DNA of 64,000 nucleotides from Mangifera indica (taxonomy: Eukaryota; Streptophyta; Magnoliopsida; Sapindales; Anacardiaceae): assembly GCF_011075055.1 (NCBI RefSeq), contig NW_025401108.1:310001-374000 (forward strand), in the 5' to 3' direction. Made by a program: the position numbers and the translations under genes. Shown here piece after piece: positions 24,404-37,124 of this stretch (its first letter is position 1; every line of letters starts with the position of its first letter). Under the pieces are notes generated by a model, which was not told the DNA's origin, searched no databases, and was given only the letters and a program-made list of their open reading frames with translations.

Positions 24404-24849
24404 TTTTATATTGGAATGGACAAACAACCATTACCCATTTAATATAATATAATTTAATATGAAATATGTCACAAGTAAAAAATAATATTTTATTCAATTA
24501 TATTATATAAATTGAATAATAGAAGCTCGTATGAAAAAAACATGTGATTAACATTTTTTTAATCTAATGTTCATGTTAAATTCATTTTTTCAATGATTGA
24601 AAACAGAAATCCTATTTTCTCACCTAAAATATAACATCATTAATGAACAAAATCTTCTCACTACAACCAATTTGAAAAAAGGTGACAAAAATTTACATCT
24701 CCAAAAGTTAAAAATTTGTTTTTAAAACTAAAAAATATCCTTGAATGTAAAAAAATGTCATCCTTAAGTTAAATCTTTCATCCCCAAGTTAAATATTTAT
24801 TATAGCTTCTATTTGCTTTGATTCAAATTTGTTGATGATATAGTTGTCA

Positions 24850-26470
24850 GGTCTCTCTCTCCTCGTCAATGGTTGGAGATAAAGACGAATTGAAAAGTCA
24901 TTTTAGATGAAAATGAATTGACTCTTCATTTTCATCCAAAATGGAACGCTAGAGGGACAGAACTTCGTCTCTTTGTCGACAAAAACAAATTGAAAAGTCA
25001 TTTTGGATGAAGATGAATCAACCCTTCGTCCAAAGACGGAGATGGTCACTGAGAAGAAAATAAAAACCTAAGGGGGTAAAAGTTAAGTTTTCAAAATTTA
25101 AGCTGAGAGAAAATTATTAATTTTTAAAATTTAAATGGAGAAATGAGATAAAACTTCATTTTTTTAATATTACTAGTTATATGATAATTTTATTCTTAGA
25201 TTTAATGAATTTTTCTAATTTTAACAGCTAATAGGTAGGTATTCGAATTTTCAAAACTTAAAAGAGACTTTCGGGGGGAATAAATCTTTAGGCCTTTTAT
25301 AAATTTAGAAGGGAGAGAAATTGATTAATTGGCTTGTTATATATCAAGTTAGAAAGCATTTTCTTTTAAATTCTTATGATAATTTTTTACCATTTGCCAA
25401 TGTGAAAACTCATGAAAATTTTGAAAACCCTTTTGGATAAACAAATATTTCAGTCAAAGATGATGTTTTACTGAAATCAATTTCTAATAAAATTGTAATA
25501 ATTACAAAATTCAATGTCTAATAAAATTATAAATAATTAAATTATATACATTAATAAAAATATGTTAGCATATAATTAATTAGTTTTAAATTATAATATT
25601 CAATCACTAAATGATAGTTAATATTAATACATTTAATCTTACTCAATTTTAAAAACTATGTACTTGTTACCATTAGTGTAATATATCGTATATTTACTTG
25701 TGAAACATTTTCTAGAATTTTACTCTTCAAATTTGTAGCAGACAAAAAATATTAATATATTTATTGATCATATATTAATTAGAATTGACATTTAAGACAA
25801 TAATATTAATTAATTAATTAATTATGTTAAGTGTTAATTAATGTTTTAAATTTCGTGGTGTTGATAAATGGACTGACAGATGGATCCAATAGGACATGAT
25901 AACATTAAAAAAAAAACAAAGAGTTCTGCGCAGGATCAAAAGGTCAATTTTTAACAAATATGTATCAATAATTAAATCATGGACCTAAAATTGAATTATT
26001 GAAATATATGAATTTTATATTGGAATGGCCGAACTATGGCCTGCCATACCCATTTAATATAATATAATTTAATATAAAATACGATACAAGTAAAAAATAA
26101 TATTTTATTTAATTATATTGTGTATATTACGAAAAATGTTTAATACATTCTCATTATCAATAATCGAAATTCGCTTATTAAAAACATTTGATTAATATTT
26201 TTTCATCTAATGATCATGTTAAAATCGTTTTTTCATTGAACGAAAACGTAAATCCTATTTTCTCACCTAACATATAACATCATTAATGAACAAAATCTTT
26301 TCACTACAACAAATTTTAAAACACGTGACAAAAATTTTGCGTCTCAAAAAATTAAAAATTTATCTTTAAAAGTAAACAAATGTTTTTGAATGTCAGAAAT
26401 ATGGTCCTTAAAAGTTAAATGTTTCGTCCCAAATTGAATATTTGTTGTAACGTCTATTTGTTGTAGCAAT
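24850..26470. repeat. Direct duplication, copy B
   Basis: Collinear with copy A (22290-24810) throughout, starting in the TC-rich interior of a Mutator-like element whose left end is missing here and ending around GTTGTAACGTCTATTTGTTG. It lacks the 704-bp insertion of copy A. The last 165 bp begins CACTACAACAAATTTT and ends TTGTTGTAGC, possibly a small CACTA-type fragment carried in both copies. Confidence 0.8.
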
Positions 26471-26815
26471 TTTTTTTAATGAAGATTTTTCAAAATTTTG
26501 TTGATGAAGTTTAGTAAGTCGGTAGCTGTTATTGTTGAAGAACTTACACCAGAGTTACCATTACAATGACAACCATGAACTTAGAAAATATACGCTTGTT
26601 TTTGTTGACATTAGTGTTATAGCTAATTTTTTATTATATAGATCTGAAGCTCCTTAGAATGCCGCTTTTTTTTTTTTGGGGGGAGGTGTGCGGCGCCGCG
26701 GCGTTGGAATTTTTGTAAACAGGTCACATATTCTATTTACATATATTTTTATGAAAAGATTACATCAATTTACTATCTCTTTTTAACAGTTGGGTTAATA
26801 TATAGATACGGATTG

Positions 26816-27290
26816 CACTGAAAAAGCACTCACAATAGCGAGAAAACAAAAATTTACTGTTATAAATATTAATTTTTTATTTCATCGATTAATTATTTAT
26901 ATTTTTATTAAAAAATAAATTTATAATTTTAATAAAGAGAAAATGATTGTGAAAAGTTTATTTCTTCTTGTTAAAATTTAACGATAAAGAAAATTTTGTC
27001 ACCACTAATCGTTAAAGCTTCTCTAATTAAAAATATTCTCATTGTTAATACTTTTAACGAGAGAAGATAATGATAAACTATGATAGTCGTTTTTTTATCG
27101 TTAAAACTTTTTAATAATGAAAAGTAGACTTTTGATAATTATTTTTCCTTTGTTAAAATCATAAATTTATTTAATTTTAACGAGAATATAAATAATTAAA
27201 TAATAAAATCATGAAAATAATACTTATAATAATATATTTTTTATTATCTTATTATTTTTCTCTCGTTATTGTTTTTTTTTATTTCTAGTG
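26816..27290. mobile_element. Miniature CACTA (En/Spm-like) element
   Basis: Starts CACTGAAAAAGCACTCAC and continues AATAGCGAGAAAAC; the right end is the inverse of CACTAGAAATAAAAA followed by CAATAACGAGAGAAAA, so the terminal repeats agree over CAATA(G/A)CGAGA. Both sides are flanked by the 3-bp duplication TTG (26813-26815, 27291-27293), the CACTA hallmark. Inside, AACGATAA and TCGTTAAA motifs recur in both orientations, as subterminal repeats would. At 475 bp it has no coding capacity. Confidence 0.75.
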
Positions 27291-27761
27291 TTGTATGCAC
27301 ATTTTTTGAGAGGTGTTGGGCTTTCTGGTGATAAAGCAGATTGTGCAGCAGAACTTTTACACTAAATTTTTGCAAAGGGAAGAAATTGATTAAGCTAAGT
27401 TTGGTCACTGTGCATATTCAAGGTTAAAATTGTAACTTAACACAAATTATTAGAGGTATCTATCTCAGTCAGTTTTGGGGTAAAATTAGTAAATATAAAG
27501 TTTTTAAATCATTTTCATATTTTTAAATTATTAATAACAAAAGTTAAATATTAAGGACAATATAGTAATTGTAGATTTTATATGAATATTAAGGACAAAA
27601 TAGTAAAACAAAATGTGAATGAAAAACATGGAAGAAAAGTTCAAGACCAACTTTTCCTCTACAGGAGTCAAAATAAAAAAATCATTATTATGTCGTAATC
27701 TGTGGATCTCATCCTTTTTCTTACTTTTCCGTACAATCTATTAATCATTTATTAAATCACA

Positions 27762-27909
27762 AATAATATTATATACATAATTTTTGTGTATAAATATCTA
27801 TATATTATAATGTAATTATATAATTAAAAATTAAAAATAAATTAATATTTAATTATAAAAAAATTTATCATTATTTGTGTACAAAAATTATGTATATAAT
27901 TTTATTGTT
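27762..27909. mobile_element. Palindromic AT-rich MITE
   Basis: ATATACATAATTTTTGTGTA at the left is inverted at the right (TGTGTACAAAAATTATGTAT). The core contains TAATTATATAATTAAAAATT. Similar palindromes occur at 49783-49918, 59216-59363 and, more degraded, near 61790-61930 and 62225-62370. Confidence 0.6.
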
Positions 27910-29849
27910 AAATTCTTATTTATTTTTAGTGAACTCATATGTGCCGCATGTTATAAGGAACAAAAAATATACGTTTTTTTCAATTAGAATATTTTACTAA
28001 TGAAAATGCACGTAATAAAAATTTTGAGAAGATTAATGCTATATATGTATATATAATTTTAAAATTATTACAACATTATTAAAACCCATGACCAAACCAA
28101 ATAACGCCCAGTTGACACTGTAGTATGTCAGGTCTAACCTATGAGTCTTTCGGACTGAGTCATAGGCTAGTTCAGATCGATCATTATTATTTAAAAAAAT
28201 AAAAAATAAAAAAATATATATCAAAGGGAAATGGCTTCTCTGCCACAAATAAGGGATTATAAATAAAATGTTCGATGTATTGTCCTCAGTTTTAATAATT
28301 GAAAATTAATATGTATTTAAAATTTTTAATTAAATTTTTTTTTTAAAAAATTGTTTAAATGGATCGAACTGGCCAATTTAAGGCCTAACTCAACTCAACC
28401 TTACATATAAGGCTGGACCTTGAGCCTTCACATACTAATGGGTTACTATATGGGCCATAAGCTTGGCCCAATCTGTTAGCTTGATGGGTTGAGCTGGAGT
28501 TACCCTGATCTGACTCGTTAACAGTTTGATAGCTTTATATTAGTATATATATTTATGTAAATATAAAATCAATTATTCCGATAATTTTGATATCTTTTCA
28601 AATCATTATAATATATTCTATAATATAATATCTCGATTAATTATTATAATATATTATATACTTATTAATATCTAAAATGGTAAGTCATATGAATAAGGTA
28701 ACAATTACACAAATGTGCAGACAATCTTATCATGTTCAACTGTGTGTACAAAATTGGACACTTATGAAAAGATTTGGTTTGTTTGAAATGTCAAAGAAAT
28801 AAATAAATTAATAAATGTTTGAATAAATTAAACAAATATTGCACGTGGTTTCATGCTCATTCAAAGGAAAAGGCCAAGATGATAAAGTTGGTCTTTCACA
28901 AAATAAAAATTTGGAAATATACGGCGAGAAAGGCAGAAAATTCTTTGAAGACTTTTTGTCTGACATTGAATTCAAAAATAAGACTGGTTGGAATTAAACT
29001 AATTAAAGTTTAAGTTTGAATTTATTTAAATAAATTTGAATTTAAATTTAAGTTCAAAAATTTAATATTCTTAAATTTGAGTTTGAAATTTAAGGGTGTT
29101 AACTCGATAAACTCACAAATATAAAAATTTCGATACGAAACAATTAAAATAATTTTGTTTTAACCAATACGTATCAAAACGATATTATTTTAGTATTAAG
29201 TCAAACTCAAAACTTGATTCAAATCGAATTTTTCAAATAAATCAGACTGAAATATCTTCAAAACGAGTTTGAGCTTAGCTCTACTCAAATCGAATTGAGT
29301 TCAAATTGACTTTACTTGATTCAATTTAAATCTAACCCTATTCAGAAAGATGTGATGATGTGTATCAAAGATATTCATGGGTTACGGAGGCTATGTTATA
29401 ATATTAGCATACATAAAATGATAACGAAATTAAAAATATAATGAGTAATTTATGAATTGAAAAAATAATGAGAAAATATATGAATTGATATATTTCATGA
29501 AATAAAACTATATGTAAAAATATTTATTATTAAATTAATAACAAAAATTGTCAAAAATTTGCAGATATAAAAATATTTTTTGGAATGAAAGATTAATATA
29601 TATGTTAAGGGTTGACCACAATTGTTTTTTCCTTGGGATATTGGAGTCAATTAATGGAAGTTTTTAGTTATTTTAAAAATTTTGTCAACAATTTAGATAG
29701 TGATTGAGAGGGATAGATAGAGGTAATCGTCCCTGGTCTTGGCATATTGCAGCGATTTTTTGAATAGTCGTTGCCGTCTTTTAAAAGAATTAATTATTCT
29801 TTGTAGCTCATTTTCAAGCCTTTGAATCTCCACCTTCTTTTTACTAGTA
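27910..29849. other. Intergenic with repeat scraps
   Basis: No gene. Bases 28110-28510 are GGCC/TGGGCC-rich and resemble the hAT-like MITE at 36388-36771. Bases 29200-29345 contain CAAATCGAATTGAGTTC and end AAATCTAACCCTATTC, resembling the right end of the element at 60119-60415. The rest is AT-rich. Confidence 0.4.
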
Positions 29850-31400
29850 GCCATTTATCAAAAATACATAATGCTTATCAGAATGTAGAAGAAAATGTTT
29901 TTTCAACCAGAATTGGAGGGATTTATTACAATTTTCCCAAAAATTTTCCACCAAGGACTTGTCGATGGCAGTTTGCACAGTAGAGTTATCTGACAAATGT
30001 TCGATCCACTCCAGTAAACTTCCCTTGAAGCTCTCAGGCGCATTCACCAAATGGGTTGGTTTCTCACCTGAAATCAACGCCAGGCTTCTAGCCTCTCCAA
30101 TGGAAACTTTGAGCCTCAATGTCCATTCCAAGCTTTTGACCTCTGGTTCCACAGGATGTAATTTGTCGTAAATTGTCCCATTTTCTGTGTACTTGTACAT
30201 TATCCTTCTTTGCCATGGAAAAACGCGGAAGGGGAACCAAGTTTTGATGCTCAATGCTGCCAAGTATATTCATCTCAGACACAAATTCTTTCTCAAGGGA
30301 ACCTTTTAACCATAAGGGAACAACCATCGGGAAGCAAATCAGGACACATTGTTCAGGTTCTTCCCCTTCTAATGATGTTCTTATAGCTAAAGTTGTCAGT
30401 GGCCTTCATAAGATCACTCAACCTCATTTTCGAAACAGACTTCTTAAACATCGAAACCCGAAAACAATAACAATCTTATTAGTTAATGAATAAGGTGGTG
30501 CCATTAAGTATCAAAACTATAGCAAATTCAGTAAAACAAGACGCAGAATATTGAATCCGATAACTTGCCTTGATGCCCCTAGTGCCTTTGATGCTTGTTA
30601 CCCATCTGTTACCTGTAGGATCATCTACCTTCTTCTTAACTTCTCCACGCAACAAGTAATACAAAACGATACCCATAATGAGAACTGTAAAAGTTACTCC
30701 AACAATGGCGGCTCTACAATACCACCAACACGAGACTTCGTGGGAGCACGAGGGCAGGGACTCAAAAGTTTCCTACAAAGTCCATGACTGTTGTCACCGT
30801 CTTAATGACAAAACAACTTTGAAAGCAGGGAACTGGCCCTGTCAATAGATTGTTGGCTACCATAAATTCCTTGTTACGGTTAAGCAAGCCAAGTTTCAAA
30901 GGAATTTTGCTAGCAAACCTATTGTTATTGAGCTTAAGCAACTTCGCGAAAGTACAATTCTCTAAACTTATGGAGATTTCACTACAGAAGTTATTCGACA
31001 AAAGATTACGGAATGTCACAAACTTGAGTCTATTCGAGATATCAGAAGGAACAGTCCAAGTAGATCGTTGTTGGAAAGATCTAAGTCAATCAAGCTTGAA
31101 CAATTGATGATGCCGTGAGGAAACTGGCCTCTCAGACCCATAAATGAGAGTCTGATATTGAGAACTTTGCTCTCATCAGGGTGCCAACACCCCACACCAG
31201 TAAACTTGCAAATGAAACCTTCATTAGCATTGTTGAATTTCATGAATATGTCAAGTAATCCAACGGGTCTTCAGGAGAACTCTTAATGATTTTAAGCACC
31301 ATGTATAAATCAAAGTGGCTTGGCTTATGCTACAAGTAACCAAAATTACCAACCCAATCAAAATCCTCCTCAAAAAAGCCCTGTAAATGCTACAAAAAAT
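29850..31400 (-). pseudogene. BIR1: BIR1-like LRR receptor-kinase pseudogene
   Basis: Read on the minus strand. From about 31400: a broken signal-peptide/N-cap region with ATLIYTWCLKS, then GFICKFTGVGCWHPDESKVL (31216 downward), LRR pieces such as GQFPHGIINCSSLIDLDLSN and PLKLGLLNRNKEFMVANNLL, a juxtamembrane scrap near 30650 (DDPTGNRWVTSIKGTRGIK), and kinase pieces EKEFVSEMNILGSIEHQNLV, ENGTIYDKLHPVEPEVKSLE and GEKPTHLVNAPESFKGSLLE. These match, as I know the family, the plant protein BIR1 (At5g48380 type), a plasma-membrane LRR pseudokinase that restrains immunity. Several frameshifts (about 31300, 31030, 30208) break it. Within the kinase, GEARSLA is joined directly to LISGEKPTH, so the catalytic-loop, DFG-equivalent and APE regions are deleted. 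Not functional as a receptor. Confidence 0.85.
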
Positions 31401-33540
31401 CCTCAGAATCAACCTCCAAATTCCCAAAACAAAGAAAAATGGAGATTTTTTTTCCATAGAATTGGAGCATAAAAGACAACAGAAATTCATTGTCTTAAAA
31501 AATAATAAATAAATGCCCACCTTGAGAAAATTGGTAGAAACACACTTGAGAAAAAAATTATAAAGTCATGACGAATTTTATTTGCATATTACATGCGTTT
31601 GTTATACTTTTCAAACATATTCTGTCATATCTTTGAACCTAAATAGTGTAAAACACAATTTTTATATATTTGTCATATTAAACCTGTATTAAACATTAGT
31701 ATTATATGTTGTTATATTTTTTTAATTTTTTTCTTTAACAAAAGATTAAATACATTATTTTACAAAATAGAAAAAACGTTGTTTTACATAAAGTATATAA
31801 AACTCAACCCAAACAATGTCAAGTTGCAATCATTTTATTTCAAAATAGAAAATCTCTTACAATCTTATTTTTTTTCTTCCTAATTTATATATTTCACACC
31901 AACTTATCATTTTATCCTTTAATTATTTGATGATTGGAAACAACAATTCATATCGTTAACCTGGTCAAGGTAAGAAACTTTTTGCTGTATAAGATTTTTA
32001 CTAGATTAGTATTGCAATGATCGAATTTGGCTTCATTGTTTTGGTTGTAAAGAAAACTTGAACTTGATTTATATTGGTTTGATAAATTCTAGTTTATCTT
32101 TATTATTTGGCATTAGAGCCCAATCTTGATACATATATAGAAAAATGCAAGTTTGATTAATTATATTTTGTAACACAATCATTAAAATTTGAAATTCTTT
32201 TCAGCTAGGGAAAATGATGTATGATAAGATATAAATTTTAGAAATATGATATGATTTTTCTAGAATTTTTTTAATTTAGGATTTAGAATTTTTTAATATT
32301 TACCGTTAAAGTGTTTTTTTATTCTTGATGATGATATCTATCTTAACTATAAAGGATAAAAATGGAATGTAAATAATCTATTATTATTAAATTTATTCAT
32401 GTAAATAGAAAAAAAAAAATATTGTGCTTTATCAATTAATTATTCAACCCTCAAAGATCAATTAAGAGAGGAAATTCAAGTCTCAACAAGTGTATCATTG
32501 GAATCCAAGTAGGAGATTATTTTCACTTTTAATTTGATATATGAATGTATGAATGATTGAGGAAGTTGTGGTAGATAAGAGTTATGGTATTCCAGGATAA
32601 ATAATATGATTTGCAAGATCAATATTTGATAACTAAAATGTTTAGATGTTTATATAATTTTTTATGGTATGCATAATCCTATGACTGTTGATAACTACTT
32701 GGATTATGAAGAATTCGAATTACGTATGAGATCAAATAGATAATGGTCTCATTTAGGTGTTTTACATGTTGTCATTGTTGGAATTGCACTTTTAGATAAT
32801 AGGAAATTGTTATTTATTGAATTGGGATTAAAAATTCTGATGAAAACAAAAGATTTTATCAATACAAACTCGATGGAACAACCATTTCAAGGATATGGAT
32901 GGTTGTTCCATACATATAGATTAGGTTAAAATAAAATGTATATTTTAAATAGAAAAATGACCATTCCATATTAGTAAATTTTGAATAAGGCTACTCTCCT
33001 TCAAACCTTTTCCACTTTTGAAGAATCTTTGTTTCTGAGGCGCATTTTCTTCTCTAGAAAACTCTAAACCTTAAAACCTTCAAAATAGCATAACGCCCAG
33101 TCAATAAAGTAGAGCGAGAATGCATGTTTCCCAATTGTGAATACCCATTCCATAGCCAAATAGATGAACAATTGTTTTCAATGTATTGATACTTGTTCTA
33201 CAAGTTGTTCCATAAGTTTAAAAATGACATTACAAATACATAGAAGAATGAAGCATGTTGAAGTTAGTACATGAGTCATGAGCAAGTTATATAAGAGGTG
33301 AAAGTGTTAGCAAACTAAAAAGATAAGTTTAATAAGGGCTTGAGCATAAGTTTATGTTTTTATAAAAACATATCAAGTATTTATATATGAGATGATTTAG
33401 AAGATCTTACATGTTTTCTAAGTTCATCAGGATGTTGAGCCATATGCAACTTGTTCCTATTGCTATGCATGTTGGACTTAATCCCGTGAGTTATATAGTT
33501 TTATGACACTTATGAAACCATGATTTCTTATGAATTCTAA
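31401..33540. other. Intergenic, nothing recognised
   Basis: AT-rich with no coding frame. The last part (about 33200 onward) may already belong to the LTR-like debris that follows. Confidence 0.4.
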
Positions 33541-34199
33541 AGATATATTTTCTAAAGGGTTATTACAAAAGAGCACCTGTAAGATTTTTCATATACGTGC
33601 CTACAGTAAGGCACACTCCCAGTAATGGTGTTATGATAGTCTAATTATATTGTGTATGAAAAGGGAAACTACAAGAGTTTATGATACTTATATGGCCAGA
33701 GTGTCAAACCCCTTCCTCAACTTAGTTTGATTGACATAGTTAGTATAGTATTCAACAAAGTTTTATGAGAAAACTTTCATCAATTTGTAAATTGTTTTTA
33801 TGGTATGCATACATTACATTCTATGTCATCATAATTTGAGTCAATATGTGTTTCATTGATGACGACTTCATGAGATAGGGATTGTAAGATGATAAGCAAG
33901 GAAATGAAAGAAGAGAAAAAGAAATGCATGGTATAATGGTCTTATTCGTACTGAGTGTTCAACACTCACACATTTCCTATCTTTTTTGTGAGTAACAGGT
34001 GATTCGTGGTTATGAAGATATGAGTCAACCAAGATCGTGCATGAAGGGATTGTTTGAATTAGTTTGTTTATGTAAAGTGAGTATAAAGGGCAATCCAGTT
34101 ATTTCATTATTATCTGGTGTTACATTTTTTTTTTTTTTTGCTCAAATTTTGGTTTTTAAATTGTGGGTATGTGCCCATATTTAGAGATTGTGTATGATA

Positions 34200-34257
<58 letters not shown>

Positions 34258-36150
34258 TGGGAGATTACGCATATATTATAATTGGAATTTGGGGATTAAG
34301 AATCATGATCCCATAAATCTTGCACCTTGATGATCATGACTTCCAAATTAATTTGCGTCAAGATAAATGTGAATAAGGGAGAGTTGCCTTGTAAAGCATC
34401 ACCTTCAGCTTATATTCAAAAGCAACGGCGCCGGAAGGGGGACTAACGAATATATTTTGACTTACACAACATCCACACTCACAAGGGAGAGAGGGGAGAA
34501 GCTATTGTGCACCAACCAGAAAAGTAAATCGTTGAAGAAACCTTTGCCACAACAAGACCATTGTAATCATCGGAGGAGAGGTAGGCCTTCAATCCCTCTT
34601 TCTTCTTGTGCCAAATTCTGTGATTAAAATTTTTGTATATCTGAATGCACAGTCCAGTCATATGACGATGATGTTTGTTATGGTTTGTGTGTGTACACTT
34701 TTGACATTAGGATACATGTGTAAGATGTTTGTGAATGAACATATTTGGATATGAGATGATGATATATGCGGTGATGAATTGAAAGTTGCATGTTGGGATG
34801 AGTCTTGGGTTTACATGAGAAATAAAAGTGACGATCATGTGTTGGAAGCTTATAAAGAAATCTATAATAATGGTTATTCCAAATCGGAATACGAGGGGTG
34901 TGCGCTACGGTAGCAACCAGGCATGATAACGCATGGGAGTTGATTGGTCGTGCCTTGGCTGGGTCACCGCCGAGAGTTGGACTCCTAACAGGTGCAAGCT
35001 CGGCATTCATATGAATGACAATTGTGCACCTCGATCGTCAAGACAACGCACACTGCCTAGACATAACAGCGTGCACGCTGGATGAACGACGTACACGCCA
35101 AGCAAGGACGAAATCTCTGATCAACTTTAAACAAAAATAGCTGCATTTTAGGAATGTGTTTCTTTTAGGATGAGGTGCCATTTGCACAACCACAGGAGCA
35201 CCTGCGTCATTTGAAACTCATGCAGCTCATAATGCACCCACGCTGAGTATGTCGTGATTCGCCTCAAATCTCGGGAAGGTAATTATCGCTCTATTGATAA
35301 GCATGGGACGTATTTGGTGTCCATAAGAATTCGCAAAGGATCGGGCCGAAAACATAATCATGATTTTGCAAAGGTGGTTACAAATTATGTAGAAGGTTAG
35401 TTGATAAGACATTCTGATATTAAAAAAAAAAATTACGGCCAATTGTTGAGACGTCTTGATTTTGGGTAATGAAAGCGAAATTAACTTAATAGGCAATGAG
35501 GACGTAAGTGGTGCCCGAGACGGGCATCTCTGGGTGGTAAGCAACACTCAAGATGAATGTCCAAGTCAATGGTAATTGATGTAAGCAGTATTTGAGACGC
35601 ATGCCCTTTCCAATACGAGCGTATAGGAGACACTTGAGATGGGTGTCTAGCCAGTTGCACCTAAGGAACATTTGATGGTGAGACTATCGAAAAAGTTGAT
35701 AAGGAATAATATTAAAAACATGAATATTTACTAAGTGTTTCTACTCACTGTGTGTTGTGTTTTGTATTTGCATGTAGAAGAAATGGCAGGGCAGACGAGA
35801 AGACAATTTGATCGGCATGCTAAGCTGTACACCCGACTATAGTTATTTTTATTATCTTAGTTAATATTTTATGAGATTTAAGCACCTTGGAATAAAAAAA
35901 TAATAAATAATAATTATAATAAATATTTTTGTAATTATTGAATTTACATTTTTGGACAACTATTGGCACGTTTAATTATTAATAATAAATGTATGCTATT
36001 ATTCTTCATGAACATTAAATTGGTGTCTCTCTTTAACTTAAGTATTCACAAGTAGCACACCCCTTTGGGATAATTACCGCTAGGGGTATATACCCAGGTG
36101 GGGTGTTATAATTTATATTATGTTATGTTTTTATAATATAGATTAGATCT
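33541..36150. mobile_element. LTR-retrotransposon-like debris
   Basis: Bases 33565-33770 resemble 57115-57290 (both contain AGATTTTTCATA(C/T)ACRTGCC, a GTAGGGCAYA-like run, AGTGTCAAA and CTCAACTTAGT(T/C)TGAT). Bases 33950-34000 (GTACTGAGTGTTCAACACTC) and 35715-35780 share the ACTGAGTG...TTGCA(A/T)GTA arrangement seen at 52620-52665 and 57490-57550. The stretch 34860-35240 is unusually GC-rich for the window. I read this as one or more decayed Ty3/gypsy-type LTRs; no coding domain is left. Confidence 0.4.
34203..34253. repeat. (AT)n microsatellite
   Basis: About 51 bp of pure alternating A and T. Confidence 0.9.
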
Positions 36151-36387
36151 TACATGCTACACATATTTTATTGTCGCTTTGTTATTTGGAACATTTTTTG
36201 TATGCTTCCTTTTATACTAGTTATTGATGCTATGAATTTAGTTAAAGGTCGTTTTAATTTCAATTACTATTCATGTTAAGTAGTTAAGAGTATAAAAAGT
36301 CATCTCTTTGGAGAGTAGTTTGCTAGAAAAGGGTATTACGTCAGCTAAGATAAAACATCTCTACATTCATAACATACTTATCAAACG

Positions 36388-36771
36388 TAGAGGTGTTCAT
36401 GGGCCGCCGACCTAGCCTATCAAGCCCATAGGTTGGGTTGAGCCTAAAGCTTGGTACAATAGCAGACCTTCGAGTTAGACTGACCTATGAGATGTATAAG
36501 GTTTACAACTCAGCCTAATATATATGGGGTCGGACTTTAAACAAACCGACCCATTATTTTAATAAATAATTAATTTTTAATATTATAATTATTAATTAAT
36601 TTTTTAATATTATGTGAACAGTATCATGTCACCCCACGGGCTTTGTGTCTAGGCTTACGACCCCATCTGGAAGGCTTAGAGGTTGGGCCTAACACACTAC
36701 AGTACGAGCTAGGCCATATTCTTGGGCTTTAGGTCTAGCCGTGGGCTAGTCGGACTTAATTGACACCTCTA
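36388..36771. mobile_element. hAT-type MITE, GGCC-rich
   Basis: Ends are TAGAGGTGTTCATGGGCC and the inverse of TAGAGGTGTCAATTAAGTCC. Flanking 8-bp sequences ATCAAACG (36380-36387) and ATCAAGCA (36772-36779) agree at six of eight positions, fitting an aged hAT target duplication. The interior contains inverted GGGCC- and CTAGGC-rich stretches around an AT-rich centre. No coding capacity. Confidence 0.65.
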
Positions 36772-37124
36772 ATCAAGCAATTAACTCAAAAAAGAGAGAG
36801 AGAGAGTGAGAGAGAGATTAAAAAGCTAGACATGCATAATATAACATTAGTTGAGAAAAAAATTCCTAAAGAGGTTGTCTGATGGATATCTAGTTCCTAT
36901 CGAACCCTATTTTACCCAACTTGACAATATAAACACAGAGAGAAGAATGATATCAATTAAATTGAAGAATTGAAACAAAAAACCCTATAGGTAAGGGAAA
37001 ATCAATCAATTGATTAGTTGTTGATATGACAAAAATTAAAGATTTTAGATATAAGAATTGTGATGAGAGGTTGATATTAGATTGAAACTTTGAACGAAAT
37101 CAAACAACTTATATTTTCTTAATA

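Larger units (their letters stand above)
22290..24810. repeat. Direct duplication, copy A
   Basis: Begins inside the preceding Mutator-like element and runs to about 24810. Landmarks shared in order with copy B: GGAAGGGAGAGAAATTGATT, TTGCCAATGTGAAAACTCAT, TTTCAGTCAAAGATGATG, ACTATGTACTTGTTACCAT, TTAGAATTGACATTTAAGAC, GATGGATCCAATAGGACA and CTATTTTCTCACCTAA. Copy A is longer because it carries the insertion at 23213-23916 and a long TA microsatellite, both missing from copy B. Confidence 0.8.

Noticed and set aside
24303..24497. Minus-strand open frame with poly-Ile/Tyr
   Set aside because: It is the translation of the TA microsatellite.
29959..30493. Plus-strand open frames across the BIR1-like pseudogene
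   Set aside because: The family motifs are on the minus strand; these are antisense shadows.
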